Assembly (NCBI GenBank): GCA_029721515.1
Contig: CM056562.1
Coordinates: forward strand, 4,923,963-4,987,962
DNA: 64,000 bases
Direction of reading: 5' to 3'
DNA from: Synanceia verrucosa
Taxonomy: Eukaryota > Chordata > Actinopteri > Perciformes > Synanceiidae
Part shown: positions 34,801 through 45,958 of the stretch, piece after piece
Numbering within the stretch: position 1 is the first letter of the stretch
Layout: each line of letters starts with the position of its first letter
The notes under the pieces: model-generated
Told to the model about the DNA's origin: nothing
The model's input: only the letters and a program-made list of their open reading frames with translations
Database searches by the model: none
Position numbers and translations under genes: made by a program

Positions 34801-37800
34801 CTTTCACAACATCAGACAGTGAACATCACTACCAGCATTAAATTTGACAAGACTCTGTGTGCCCACATATTTGTTAAAGGTTGGTGCTTAAACCGGCAAC
34901 CTGTTTCCACTATGGCAGACTGTTGTTTAATTCACCAGACTGGAGCTAAATGAATGACAGTTTTTATTGTTTGTAAAAAAAACATATTCATGAAATCAGT
35001 CAAGTTTTTTTTTGTTTTGTTTCGTTTTTTTTTTGGAAGAGATATTTTGGGTTGTGTTGAAAATTTGGAGCTTGTGACTGTCTAATATGCAGCCACTAAG
35101 TAGTTGATTTTAGAACAGAATAAAATGGCCTTTATTGTCATTATACCATCGTACAATGAAATTGTAGAGCTTCTCCTTTTTCATTATACAAGAATAAAAT
35201 AAGTATAAAAATATGTATATAAATTTTAGAATGTGAATTTAAAATAAGTGTGAAAATTGCCTTATATGTAAATATGTGTATATATGTATATTCAGTACAT
35301 ATACACTATATTGCCGAAAGTATTCGCTCACCTGCCTTGACTCTCATATGAACTTAAGTAACATCCCATTCCTAATCCATAGGGTTCAATATGACGTCGG
35401 TCCACTCTTTGCAGCTATAACAGCTTCAACTCTTCTGGGAAGGCTGTCCACAAGGTTTAGGAGTGTGTTTATGGGAATTTTTTAACCATTCTTCCAGAAG
35501 CATATTTGTGAGGTCACACACTGATGTTGGACGAGAAGGCCTGGCTCTCAGTCTCTGCACTAATTCATCCCAAAGGTGTTCTATCGGGTTGAGGTCAGGA
35601 CTCTGTGCAGGCCAGTCAAGTTCATCCACACCAGACTCTGTCATCCATGTCTTTATGGACCTTGCTTTGTGCACTGGTGCACAGTCATGTTGGAAGAGGA
35701 AGGGGCCAGCTCCAAACTGTTCCCACAAAGTTGGGAGCATGGAATTGTCCAAAATGTCTTGGTATGCTGAAGCATTCAGAGTTCCTTTCACTGGAACTAA
35801 GGGGCCAAGTCCAGCTCCTGAAAAACAACCCCACACCATAATCCCCCCTCCACCAAACTTTACACTTGGCACAATGAAGTCCGACAAGTATTGTTCTCCT
35901 GGCAACCGCCAAACCCAGACTCATCCATCAGATTGCCAGATGGAGAAGTGTGATTCGTCACTCCAGAGAACACGTCTCCACTGCTCTAGAGTCCAGTGGT
36001 GGCGTGCTTTACACCACTGCATCAGACGCTTTGCATTGCACTTGGTGATGTATGGTTTGGATGCAGCTGCTCGGCCATGGAAACCCATTCCATGAAGCTC
36101 TCTGTGCACTGTTCTTGAGCTAATCTGAAGGCCACATGAAGTTTGGAGGTCTGTAGTGATTGACTCTGCAGAAAGTTGGTGACCTCTTCACACTATGTGC
36201 CTCAGCATCCACTGACCCCGCTCCGTCAGTTTACGTGGTCTACCACTTTGTGGCTGAGTTGCCGTCGTTCCCAAACACTTCCACGTTCTTATAATACAGC
36301 TGACAGCTGACTGTGGAATATTTAGGAGTGAGGAAATTTCACGACTGGATTTGTTGCACAGGTGGCATCCTATCACAGTTCCACGCTGGAATTCACTGAG
36401 CTCCTGAGAGCGACCCATTCTTTCACAAATGTTTGTAAAAGCAGTCTGCATGCCTAGGTGCTTGATTTTATACACCTGTGGCCATGGAAGTGATTGGAAC
36501 ACCTGATTCTGATTATTTGGATTGGTGAGCAGATACTTTTGGCAATATAGTGTACATTACACGGTGTGTTTAATAGTGCAGTAACAGATATATTTCACAT
36601 CAACGTTGGTGTTTTATTTATTTATGAGAAGTCATTTTGACTTCAGAAAACTAAAATAATTTGAATATTGTGTCCATCAGAGAATAGATATGGTTCCTGA
36701 GCTTCTCAGCTCCAACCTTTGTTCTCTACGCTCCGACGTGGAAAGGTGAGGACTAGACACACACGTACACACAATAACCAGTGTGATCAAAGCCTCCTGA
36801 GTGAATAAATGCATGATAGCTGACTCATGTGCTGAATGCAGTTAAAATGTTTGCCTGTTTAATTTTTTTTAACAGGCTGGCTTTCTCATGTATCTGGGAG
36901 ATGAACCACAAGGCTGAAGTTCTTAAGACCCGCTTCACAAAAAGTGTCATTAATTCAAAGGTATAGTACAGACACACGATGTATGATGAGAGAAAATACA
37001 GTGTGAATCAAATGTACCTCAACAGATACATATACCACTTGTTTTCATTATCTATTTGAGAGACAAAATTGCGGTCAGAATATTTTCAAGCATGAGTTTA
37101 TGTTTCCTTGCTTTGCAGGCGTCTTTGACCTACGCTGAGGCCCAAATGAGGATTGATGACACCACCAAGAATGACGATATCACCAAGAGCCTGCGAGGTC
37201 TCAACAAACTAGCCAAAGTCCTCAAGAGGCAGAGGATAGAGAAAGGGTAAGACGCCGAGTTAGGAGAAGTAGAATTGAAGTAGTGATATGAGGAAACTAT
37301 CAAGAACACGTTTTAGTTGATAATAACTCTCCGTCACTTGCTACATATTTAAACTAGCTGTTTTTAATTGTGTTTTATGTTGCATTTGTATCCATCAGGG
37401 CGCTGACGCTGTCATCCTTAGAGGTCCGATTCCACATAGACAGCGAAACCCACGACCCCATTGACCTCCAGACCAAAGAGCTCATGTAGGTACCTCAGAA
37501 AAAGAGCATGAAAATCCTCTTTGCCACAAAAATATATATTGTTTTGCTGATGTCATTCTGTGTGTTTTGGGCATATGCAAATAAACACTTTTGTTTATCA
37601 GGGAGACAAACTCCATGGTAGAAGAGTTCATGTTGCTGGCCAATATTTCGGTTGCCCAAAAGATTTACAATGAATTTCCCGACTGCGCCATGTTGAGGAA
37701 ACATCCAGCACCTCCTCCATCAAACTACGACATCCTGCTCAAGGCTGCCAAGTCCAAGGTAAGTAGAGATGACGTGGTCGTGTGGAGCAGTTGTTGTGAT

Positions 37801-40286
37801 TCTCAAGTTGTGCTTGTTTTCTTTTTACCTTTTTGACTTTTTATGAATGAAGAGTGTTGTCCACAAATTTGTTCAAATTAGCTTCAGATGTTGAAAATGC
37901 GAACTGGATAACATTTAAACCTGGTTTCAGATCCTTTAATTACTGCACACATCTCAGATCTGTGCAGTGACGCAAAGAAAAGAATAATTTGGTCTGCTTA
38001 TCAGTTTAGGATTAAGGGCGGATTTTATTTTATGCTTTTTAAAGATATTTATCGTGGCATCTGTTTAGATTTATTTACTTCAATACTTTTGTAGCACCGA
38101 CTGAAAAGCTCCAATCCTATCAGGTATCAAAAAATGGATAATTTTTTTGGTGCCAAATTCTGATAATCAAGTGTCTGTGTGAGGAATGCTCTCAGATGTC
38201 TTTATGGAGAGGGGGACATGTCCACTTTCCCAGCATAAGGAGACAAACATCGCTGGTAAAACAGAACCAGCCCAGCATTTGTATGTTTAGACTCAAGTTG
38301 TACATGAATGTCAGAATTTCCAAGCTCCAAGTCAGAATTTAAATCAGAACACTCCATGAAGTCAGATCTCCAACTCAGAAAGTCAGATTAATCTCACCAA
38401 CCCGACAGAATTCATGCTAACTGCTACTGATGTAAACAGTAGTTACAAGTTTTGTTGTACGTCTGTAAGGCTGGAAGAGCTGGGAGCACTAATCTTTGAG
38501 GTTAAGATGATCTGAGCTCCAAGTTCTGACTTCCAGTGAACACACCATAAGACAAACTCTCACTCCCCAGGGTCCTAAAGAGGACTTGAACCAGTGTTTC
38601 ACCATAATTAAAGCCCAAATTACACAAAAATAATTTACTGAAGTATCGAAAAAGGTATCGTTCTAGAACCAGTATTGAAACAAAGGTACTGACATTGGTA
38701 TTGTATCAACAAATTTTGAACAATACCCAACAGTACAAATATTAGTAGCCATAGTCAGAAATGCTGCTGGATTGTTTTGTCATGACCTCCATCCATCCAT
38801 TTTCTTCCACTTATCCTCTCATAGGGTCTTTGGGGGGCTGGAGCCTATCTCAGCTGTCTTAGGGTGAAAGGCAGGGTACACCCTGGACAAGTCTCCAGTT
38901 CATCACAGGACACATAGAGACAGACAACCACTCACACTCACATTCACACCTACGGTCAATTTAAATTAACCAATTAACCTAATCCCCATGCATGTTTTTG
39001 GACGGTGGGAGGAAGCCGGAGTACCCGGAGAGAGCTCATGACCACCTTGATTTGAAAAAATAAACAAAAAAAAAAACAAACCTTCAAACATATAACTGTG
39101 TGTTAAGGTCTTACACTTTGTCTCCTGTTTTCTCCAGAATGTGGAGATCCACACAGATTCGGCTAAGGCGCTGGCAGACTCCCTTGACGTGGCCAGAGTG
39201 GACGGCTTCCCATACTTTAACACGCTACTGCGCATCCTGGCCACTCGCTGCATGATGCAGGCTGTCTATTTCTGTTCAGGCATGGACAGCGATTTCCACC
39301 ACTACGGCCTAGCATCACCCATTTATACGCACTTCACGTCACCTATTAGGAGGTATGGAAATGGATTTTGACTCAATATGTTGGATTTAACAGATGTGCA
39401 CCATTTTTTTTTTACATCTGACCTACCTTCTCCCATCCTCCACATCTGCTCTCCTGCACAGGTATGCAGATATCATAGTGCACCGGCTGCTGGCAGTGGC
39501 CATAGGAGCAGACAGCACCTACCCAGATTTGATGGACAAACAGAAGCAGTCAGCTCTCTCCAACAACCTCAACTACAGGCATAAAATGTCTCAGTATGCA
39601 CAGAGGGCATCTGTGGCCTTCCACACTCAGGTAAACAACACACTGGTTTGATTCCATATAAAGAAACTGTCCATTATGATAAATAATCAGCATAATGTTT
39701 ATAACCACACGATTCTTTGGAATTAATCAAACCCCACATCAAACTGCATAACTCACTGTGAATCATCTCTTTCTAGTTGTTCTTCAAGAGCCGAGGCATA
39801 CTGAACGAAGAGGGCTTTGTTCTGTTTGTGAGGAAGAACGCAATCATCGTGCTCATCCCCAAGTTTGGCCTGGAGGGAACGGTCTTCTTTGATGCCAAAG
39901 ACAAGACGGCCCCACATCTAGCTTTTGATGAAGACGTATGATAATTCTGTTTTCTTTTAATAGCTGGTTAGATCAACGCTGATAAACTAAAACATCTCTT
40001 CTGCATGTGTGTTTAGGGTCCCACTCTGAAAGTAGAGCAGCACACCTTCCACATATTTGACAAGGTGAAAGTCACCATCAGCCTGGACGCCTCCAATATT
40101 CAGCACCAGAAGATCCGCATGGCTCTGATTGATCCAGTGGTAAGGACTGACCACATAAGGATAATTTGCTCAATTACCAAACTACCTGCCTTTTAAATGT
40201 AATTGTGTTTATTTCAGATCCCTGGTGTGAGTGTTCCAGCCTCAGATGTTGAACCGCAGGCCAAAAAACCTAAACTGGACTGCTGA
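28878..40286 (+). CDS. dis3: DIS3 exosome 3'-5' exoribonuclease and endoribonuclease (Rrp44)
   Basis: Catalytic subunit of the nuclear RNA exosome. Coding exons: 28878-29096, 29399-29556, 31380-31570, 31743-31816, 31917-32081, 32636-32794, 33246-33359, 33502-33639, 34228-34374, 34475-34591, 34672-34773, 36681-36745, 36876-36960, 37119-37246, 37399-37485, 37602-37758, 39138-39352, 39462-39630, 39777-39935, 40017-40139, 40218-40286. Phases close to 946 aa (human 958). The N-terminus MLKSKTFVKKTRAGGVMKIV is followed by a cysteine-rich CR3 segment (CGSEVCAEC). The PIN domain keeps PDTNV, LQTVLQEV, ANDRNDR and LLTNDQ acidic positions. Cold-shock domains precede the RNB domain, whose magnesium-binding motif is intact (PPGCTDIDDALHCREL), as are HIADVSHFIRPGNALD and HFTSPIRRYAD. 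The C-terminus is shorter and less lysine-rich than in human (QAKKPKLDC). Exon 9 uses a weak GTAATG donor. Introns 2, 8, 11 and 16 carry mobile DNA. Confidence 0.97.
29862..31290 (-). mobile_element. L2-type LINE fragment (5'-truncated) in dis3 intron 2
   Basis: On the minus strand: reverse-transcriptase words LLILLDLKAAFDTVDHHILL, GRTEYVSLG, VPQGSVLGPLLFILY, the catalytic YADD (near 30775), then LDYCNSHWI, HITPILQSLHWLPI and WNSLPDQLREP. This is the order of CR1/L2-clade LINEs. The 3' end is AT-rich with AAAGCACTTTTCA words near 29885. The frame is broken by stops and shifts, and the endonuclease is missing. The truncated 5' end lies about 90 bp from exon 3. Confidence 0.85.
33735..34200 (-). 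repeat. ~0.5-kb interspersed repeat, copy 2 (dis3 intron 8)
   Basis: Reverse complement of the repeat at 14610-15090. Shared blocks include the CACTCCTGTTCAAAATGGTG word and a GTGTTTACCACCACTGCCCTAA word. It ends about 30 bp before exon 9. Confidence 0.6.
35115..35205 (-). repeat. Retroposon 3' tail fragment, dis3 intron 11
   Basis: GGCCTTTATTGTCATTATAC followed by GTACAATGAAATTG. In reverse complement this matches the ACAATGACAATAAA end seen at 12375-12478. Confidence 0.4.
35304..36552 (-). mobile_element. Tc1-like transposon, 1249 bp, in dis3 intron 11
   Basis: Ends CACTATATTGCC and GGCAATATAGTG, inverted repeats of about 27 bp with three mismatches, TA duplications at 35302-35303 and 36553-36554. 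Different family from the element at 23131-24732. The transposase is on the minus strand, antisense to dis3. Confidence 0.93.
35386..36418 (-). pseudogene. Tc1-like DD34E transposase with few lesions
   Basis: MGRSQELSEFQRGTVIGC starts at 36418. A helix-turn-helix region (SSREISSLLNIPQSAVSCI) and GRPRKL linker are followed by VLWSDESHFSIW, GGGGIMVWGCFSG, FLFQHDCAPVHKA and AQSPDLNPIEHLW with 34 residues between the second Asp and the Glu. The frame is continuous apart from two in-frame TGA codons (near 36188 and 35920), each where a CGA Arg is expected, and one extra A in an A-run near 35480 that shifts the last ~30 residues. Confidence 0.88.
37759..39137. other. dis3 intron 16
   Basis: A 1.38-kb intron with no exon signal. 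About 38040-38720 looks like a degenerate dispersed repeat (GGTATCAAAAAATGG, AGAACCAGTATTGAA words); 38788-39035 is the truncated SINE listed separately. Confidence 0.45.
38788..39035 (-). mobile_element. 5'-truncated SINE with 8-bp target-site duplication
   Basis: Nearly identical over its length to 24773-25134 (shared GGCAGGGTACACCCTGGAC, CACCTACGGTCAATTTAAAT words), but it stops before the tRNA-like head. Flanked by TCATGACC (38780-38787 and 39036-39043). The truncated head with a duplication indicates target-primed retroposition. Confidence 0.8.
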
Positions 40287-40314
40287 CAGACGAAGAAGCT
40301 CAGTAAATGACCTG

Positions 40315-40425
40315 AATAAATGTGTCATAAATTACCATGCACCCATACACATATATGAAACAGAGACAAGGACATGAGTCATATGTGCAGTTTAAACCAT
40401 CAACAGTGTTGTAGGAGACATTAAA
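40315..40425 (+). terminator. dis3 polyadenylation signals
   Basis: AATAAA at 40315-40320, 29 bp after the stop, and ATTAAA at 40420-40425 followed by a GTTTTTTAGTTATTTGTTT-like downstream T/G tract. The second has the better downstream context. Confidence 0.55.
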
Positions 40426-41947
40426 GTTTTTTAGTTATTTGTTTCTGTGTGTTTTTATTAATCTCAGAATGAATCTTAATCTGGAAAAGCAGTTGTACAG
40501 GAAGTTATTCATGATAAAACAAGGACTTATTGTCCACAGCTTTGTTTGCAAAAATAAATATCACAACATCCTATCAGTGACAAAGTATTCTACAATAATT
40601 AATTTAGCTTTACTAAATCAAAATCCTATTTTGTATTAAAAAAATACTGTGTATTGAACCACAATATTAATAGTTGTCACAATGTAATTACATGAAGTGA
40701 TACTAACTTGTGATTGAATTATTGGGTTCTTGACCCTGAATATTAGGTTTTATTTTTGGACCAGTTCATTAATTCAAAACACACAACAGAAACCCAACTG
40801 AAAAATAAACTGCACATCAGTCGAACAAAGGATTCAAGTTAATTTAATGTGATGACCATCCAGCCCATGCTTTTAAGTATAGGTATATAGAAAAGGGGCT
40901 TAGCTTTTAATTCACTAGTGGTATTACTCATTGTGACTTATTCAGAAATAAATATTCAAGAATTTAAATAAGATCCACAGTAAAATGAATTTTAACAATT
41001 CACATTCAATAATAGAAATCATAAAATCATCATAAAAAATATAAACTGTTATAAAAAGATAAATACAGTACAAATTGAATCTAAAAGTCAGGATCTAGCA
41101 GGTCGATCAAGTCAGCACCAGTTCAAAATGAAATGACAGCAATACAGAATTCAAGAAGATGTGCAAATGATACAGAAGAGACAAAGAAATGTTCTTCTCC
41201 CCTTCAATCACACACAGTAGTCCAAAAGAACTACTGGTGTATAATGGTATATATTGTTTTTCAGTGTCTTACAGTGAGTCTAAAATAACTGGTAGTCTTC
41301 TCTCCCTGCTGAGCCATCAGTCACTGCTCCTCAAAGTCACCAGCTCAGATCAAAATGTCAAACTAGGCAGCGCTGATCATGATGAAGATTCTGTTACTGG
41401 TCAATTTGTCCAAAATTTTAATGTACTCTGTAGCTGTAAAATGAGAAAATGTGGCTTTTCCTTAATTGTTTCAACATGACGACCATATCAAACTTTCTTA
41501 TGCCTAGTTTGACAGTTCAGTTTTGTGAGTGGTAGTCAACAGTTGCCCAAAGCCTGGATCCAGCATGGTGGAATCACGCAAGCAAATAACTAATAACCAC
41601 CTGTGAAAACCCTCAGTTCATACTGCAACTAACAGTTGACCCCATTCACCCAACCAAATTAATGCAAGAAAAAAATGCTTCAAAACATTGTGTAAACGTT
41701 GTTGTATTTGATTGCAAAATAATCATCTTAAGCTTCCACTGGAAGAGGTGTCCCTTTAAATGCATCAGATGGTTCAGTGATGAGGATAAAATACCTGGAA
41801 GGTAAGAAACTGTCTTTTAGGGGCATGAAAAGGAAAAACTAGCTAAAAAGGACAACAATAAAGTTTTGTAGCATGCAAGATATTTAAATAACGAACGAAG
41901 TGCTGGCATCAGATCTAAAAAGTCAAACTCATGTCCACTGTCCTGTG
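40426..41947. other. dis3-bora tail-to-tail interval
   Basis: AT-rich sequence without recognisable exon, probably including the bora 3' UTR. A minus-strand AATAAA (plus TTTATT at about 40749-40754) could end bora transcripts. A small alternative last bora exon is possible at about 41772-41793 (CCAG acceptor, then six codons to a TGA). Confidence 0.4.
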
Positions 41948-44900
41948 TTAGTGTGTATAGGGTTGACCTACTTTCACTTTGTGTCGAATGAGCTGGAAAG
42001 CTTCATCTGCCAAGTTTGAACTGAAGGACTCTTTTCCGTGACAGTCTGAGCCGAGGGCATCTACGAGACTGACAGTGCCCACTGAGGTGGTGTTGTACCC
42101 GCTGTCCACCTGAACACACACAAAAAACAGTCCATTACAAATATTCAGCTAGACAGCCATATCAATATGAAATGACATAACAATAATAATAATAATAATA
42201 ATAATAATAATTCCAAAATAAAGCAGCTCTCAGTTCTGCCCTGATGAAACTGCTCACACGAACCTGCATGCTGGAATCGTAGCGTATGCTGCTTCCCTCT
42301 GCCAGAAGAGATACAAACATATGGGAGCTTTCTGCTGCCGACACGTTACCCATACGAGAACTGGTCAGCTGCCCAGAAAGCACTCCGCCTTCCTCCTCCT
42401 CATCCTCCAACCTGCCTTCCATCTCCGTCTCCTTTCCCTCCTCCATTTTTACATGTTCTATAGGATTCACGCTAATTCTCTCTGTGTCACTGGGGTGAGC
42501 ATTGCAGGCCAGGGGTGAGGATGGATCCAGCTCCATTGGGGGCAGAGAAGAAAACGGGGGTGAGGAGAAGGGGAGCTGGTGCTCAGCCTCCTGATGGTCC
42601 TGAAGCTTAGGGTTGAGGATAGGGGAGATGAGGGGTGGGGAGGCCCAGCAGCGGACTCTGGGCGGAGGCTTCGGTCTGGTGTTGTGTTGGGGCTCGTTGT
42701 AGCAGTGGAGCTGCTGGGGGGAGCAGCTACGAATGGGAGAGCAACCCTCAACAAATGGACTCTCGTTGCAGGGAGTGACATTTGTGCCCAGGGCAACACC
42801 GTGTGGAGTCAAATTGCTTGGCTGCTTCCTCTCAGCTAAAGAAAGAATGCAGATGGTAACTTAGTTAACATCACACCAGTGTCTCTCTTCATTTTGCTAT
42901 GTGTAATGTGTTACAAAACAAATACCTGAGCATATGGGTGTGCGTGCTGCGTGTGCAACAACAGGAGAAATTGTGGGGGAGACGAGGCCAGCAGGAGACG
43001 ACCTATCGGGGAACAGAGGACTGGTGATGCTGCCGAGGCTGCAGTCCCGGAAGCAGCCATGCTGGATGGGACTGGATGAGAACTGACCCTACAACCACAA
43101 GGCAGAAACATTTTTGTTTAACAATACAAGTGTTAATTTAACTCAAATAAACAGCCTGATCCAAATGCAAAAAAAAAAATCTGTGCTAAAAATAACTCTC
43201 AGCAAAAATGTTAGTTTTGAAGTTATGATTTTGCTTTTGAGCTGGACCACAATTTGCAGTACTATAGTGCTAAAAAGACTAGTCAGTTCACAAGAGATGG
43301 CTTATTGAAAAAGAATCATGATCTTGTATCATCACACTTCTCCACTCACCGTCGAGGGAGTTGGAGCGGATCCACGGCAGGACAAAGGGGAGCTGAAGAT
43401 GGAGGATATAGATTCTCCCTCTGAACCTCCTACAGCTCGTTCTGCTAGGTTCAGAGGCAGCCTCTCCTGGGCAGCGTGGCTTTTCTCTGGGCTTGGTGGG
43501 CTGGAGCTGTCAGAGCCGCTGTAAGTGCCCTGGCCATCAAGGAAGAGTTTCCGTCTTAAGGAAGAGGAACTGAGACTCTCCTGCACAGCATCACATGCTT
43601 CTTCGTAGCGATAATAATCCCCTGAGGAGTGGAAAAAAAGACACACAAACATGGTGTCTTGATAGTTGAATTCTCTCTGATTCAATTGTACAGGAATTTA
43701 TTAGAACCTTACCTAGTACTTTTTCCAAATCAAAAGCCAAAGGTAACGAAAGAGTTGTCTGACAAGCAACTGTAAAAGAAAAATAATAAAGATGGATCAA
43801 AAACAAGTCAGTAGATAGCACAGGAAAATCTTCTTGTGAAACGTTTAGTTCCAAAATCTCTCAAAGAATACATACTTGAGATTTTTTCTGGCTCCTCTAC
43901 AATCATTGCAGACTTGGAACCTTTAAGTACAAAAGAAATAATGAACATGAAATGTTTAAGTAATGCAAAATATCAGGGGGAAAATGACTAGTTTACTAGA
44001 ATTAAAAGACTTTTGGAATTGAAAAGGTAATATATGCAATAAGGCTTACTTTTCACATACACCTGAGGGGCTTTACGAGTGTCTGGTGCTGCCCAGGGCG
44101 AGGGCACGATGGCCCCTTTGGTGAAAAACTTTATTGAGAAACAAATTACATGATTACAAAAATAATCAATAAATCATTGCTGTATGAACTTCACTGTCAT
44201 TAAATGACATGATTATACTTGTTTGGAATACAACACCTGTTCAATAGCACTCTGGCACTTCTCTTCAATGTCAGAATCCATCCTAGATGTTTGGTAAGAA
44301 AAAAAAAAAAAAAAAAAACACCACTCTGTAGTAATACATTCATTTATTATTTCTTAAGTACTTTTCTAGAAACAAAGTGACAAGAGCATCAAGCATATCA
44401 GCACATAACACAGTAGGTCCAGACAGTGGCAGAGGATATATGTATTTTTTGTTTGAATATATCTAACAGATGTTGTTAAAAGCAGGTTTAGAGGTCTGTT
44501 TCCAGAAATTTCTTAGTTTCTTTGTACGTGTTAGAAATCTCTGCCATTTTTAACCTTCTCTTTGCATTCCATAACACATCTTCCTTAGCTATAAACCACA
44601 TACCTGTACTGTATAAACTACAAGCACTGGGACTACCATGTTTGAGCACATACCTTGTCTGACTGAGGTAAAAAGACTGCCGCTGGATTTCTTCTTGGTC
44701 TATGTGGACTGGGAGTAGACTGGCCATTTCATCAATAGACCAGTTAAACTTGGGTGGAGTCTGAAGAGAGATATAGATGAGGAAGTGAATAATAAAAAAT
44801 GCATATTAGTAGAGTACCACATGTGGACATAAACCAGTTTTTATATATTTGCAGTAAGAAATGTGTCATGCAGTGGTAAGTCTAAAAGATTTGAGGTAAT

Positions 44901-45084
44901 GGTGGGTGTGAGGTGTGTTCAAACTTACAGCTTTACAAGGCTTGGACTTGAAGACAGATGGGCTTGGCACCAGTGGTTCCCGGAGGTGGTGGTAGTCATT
45001 GGGACTTTCAAAGGGGTTTCTTATTGAAGGCCTGCCTGGAGTCTCTGGAGTGATCTGTAACTTTGGCTCAACATGGTCCCCCAT
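41948..45084 (-). CDS. bora: Bora, activator of Aurora A kinase
   Basis: Mitotic-entry cofactor that, once phosphorylated by cyclin-CDK, lets Aurora A phosphorylate Plk1. Coding exons: 45084-44929, 44760-44654, 44282-44237, 44128-44050, 43920-43876, 43769-43713, 43621-43350, 43088-42926, 42835-42264, 42109-41948. All are in phase, giving about 552 aa (human 559). Recognised features: LQITPETPGR and NPFESPNDYHHL at the N-terminus; PPKFNWSIDEMASL; QFFTKGAIVPSPW with the Aurora-binding Phe pair and the CDK-site SPW; ACQTTLSLPLAFDLEKVLG; SSSSLRRKLFLDGQG; GQFSSSPIQ (Plk1-docking type S-pS-P); SLLAEGSSIRYDSSMQ; VDSGYNTTSVGT. A noncoding first exon probably ends at the donor at 45381. The C-terminus is uncertain: exon 10 can read through to the TAA at 41948-41950 (ending GQPYTH) or splice at 41972 (GTAGGT) to a tiny exon near 41793. 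Confidence 0.93.
42182..42210. repeat. (AAT)n run in bora intron 9
   Basis: About ten AAT units, 55-80 nt downstream of the exon 9 donor in transcript sense. Confidence 0.85.
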
Positions 45085-45381
45085 CTTAGCTTCAGTAATG
45101 GGAAAAGAACATTTCAGACTTAACATTGACACTCATAATTCACTCAAACGACAGCCTCTGTTTTGTTGTATGGTGAGTTGTACGGCTACCGTTAGCTACT
45201 TTAATTGTTTCTATATTAAGTAACGTTAGCATTGGGACAAAATAGCTAATGTTAGCTATAGTGTAGAAGTAACTTGGTTAACGTTAGCTACGCATTTACT
45301 CCTGCTCACTTTCTTAACACACCACTTTACTGAGGTACATTTAAATATTAACAATATAACGCTCTGTTGCTGGTACTTACA

Positions 45382-45600
45382 TCTGTTAATGAGCCAGGAC
45401 CTTGAACACACAGCTAAAAACAACGTTCATAGAAGAGTCAGCAAACAATTAGCAGTAAAAACGTTCGCTTATTTCAATTTCGCCCACAAGACCCACTAGC
45501 CAATAGAAACGCTGCAGGAAGTTCATGGTAACCAATCAATGAAGAATGTCGTCACTTCCTCCTACAGTTTATTACCTTAGCATAGCAGGCAGGGTAGCTG
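45382..45600 (-). promoter_or_regulatory. bora promoter with paired CCAAT boxes and E2F/CDE-like site
   Basis: CCAAT at 45500-45504 and 45532-45536, start-to-start spacing 32 bp (three helical turns), the arrangement known from NF-Y-controlled G2/M genes. TTTCGCCC at 45478-45485 is an E2F/CDE-like word between the boxes and the bora leader. A first-exon donor (CAGAT then GTAAGT) lies at 45381. The interval ends at the LINE insertion point. Confidence 0.6.
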
Positions 45601-45958
45601 TTAGGGAGAGGAGGGCGGAAGTCGGAAGTGTCGGTTGGCGGGAGCGTGAGTTTAAACCAGCGGACACTAAGAGACAGAAAACTGATCTAATAGCGAGAAT
45701 TTTGGGTTTGTTTGTTGATTGGATTGTGTGTTAGGTGCGTGTGGATTGAGTGGGGAGTTGTGTGTGGGATATCGGCCGACGGCCGATAGGCCCGGTACGA
45801 CGGTGTCCTAGCTCAGCTTCTGACCGATCTGCAGGTCCCTGGCCGCAAGAGAGAGGTGAACAAACAAACAAACAGTCAACGATACAAAAGATCGTCATTC
45901 TAAAGGATTGACCCTCGGAACTGGCAGTTGGCATAAACTGGTTTGTGACTGGATCAGG

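Noticed and set aside
35463..36095. 210-codon plus-strand open frame in dis3 intron 11
   Set aside because: It is exactly antisense to the Tc1-like transposase and has no independent homology.
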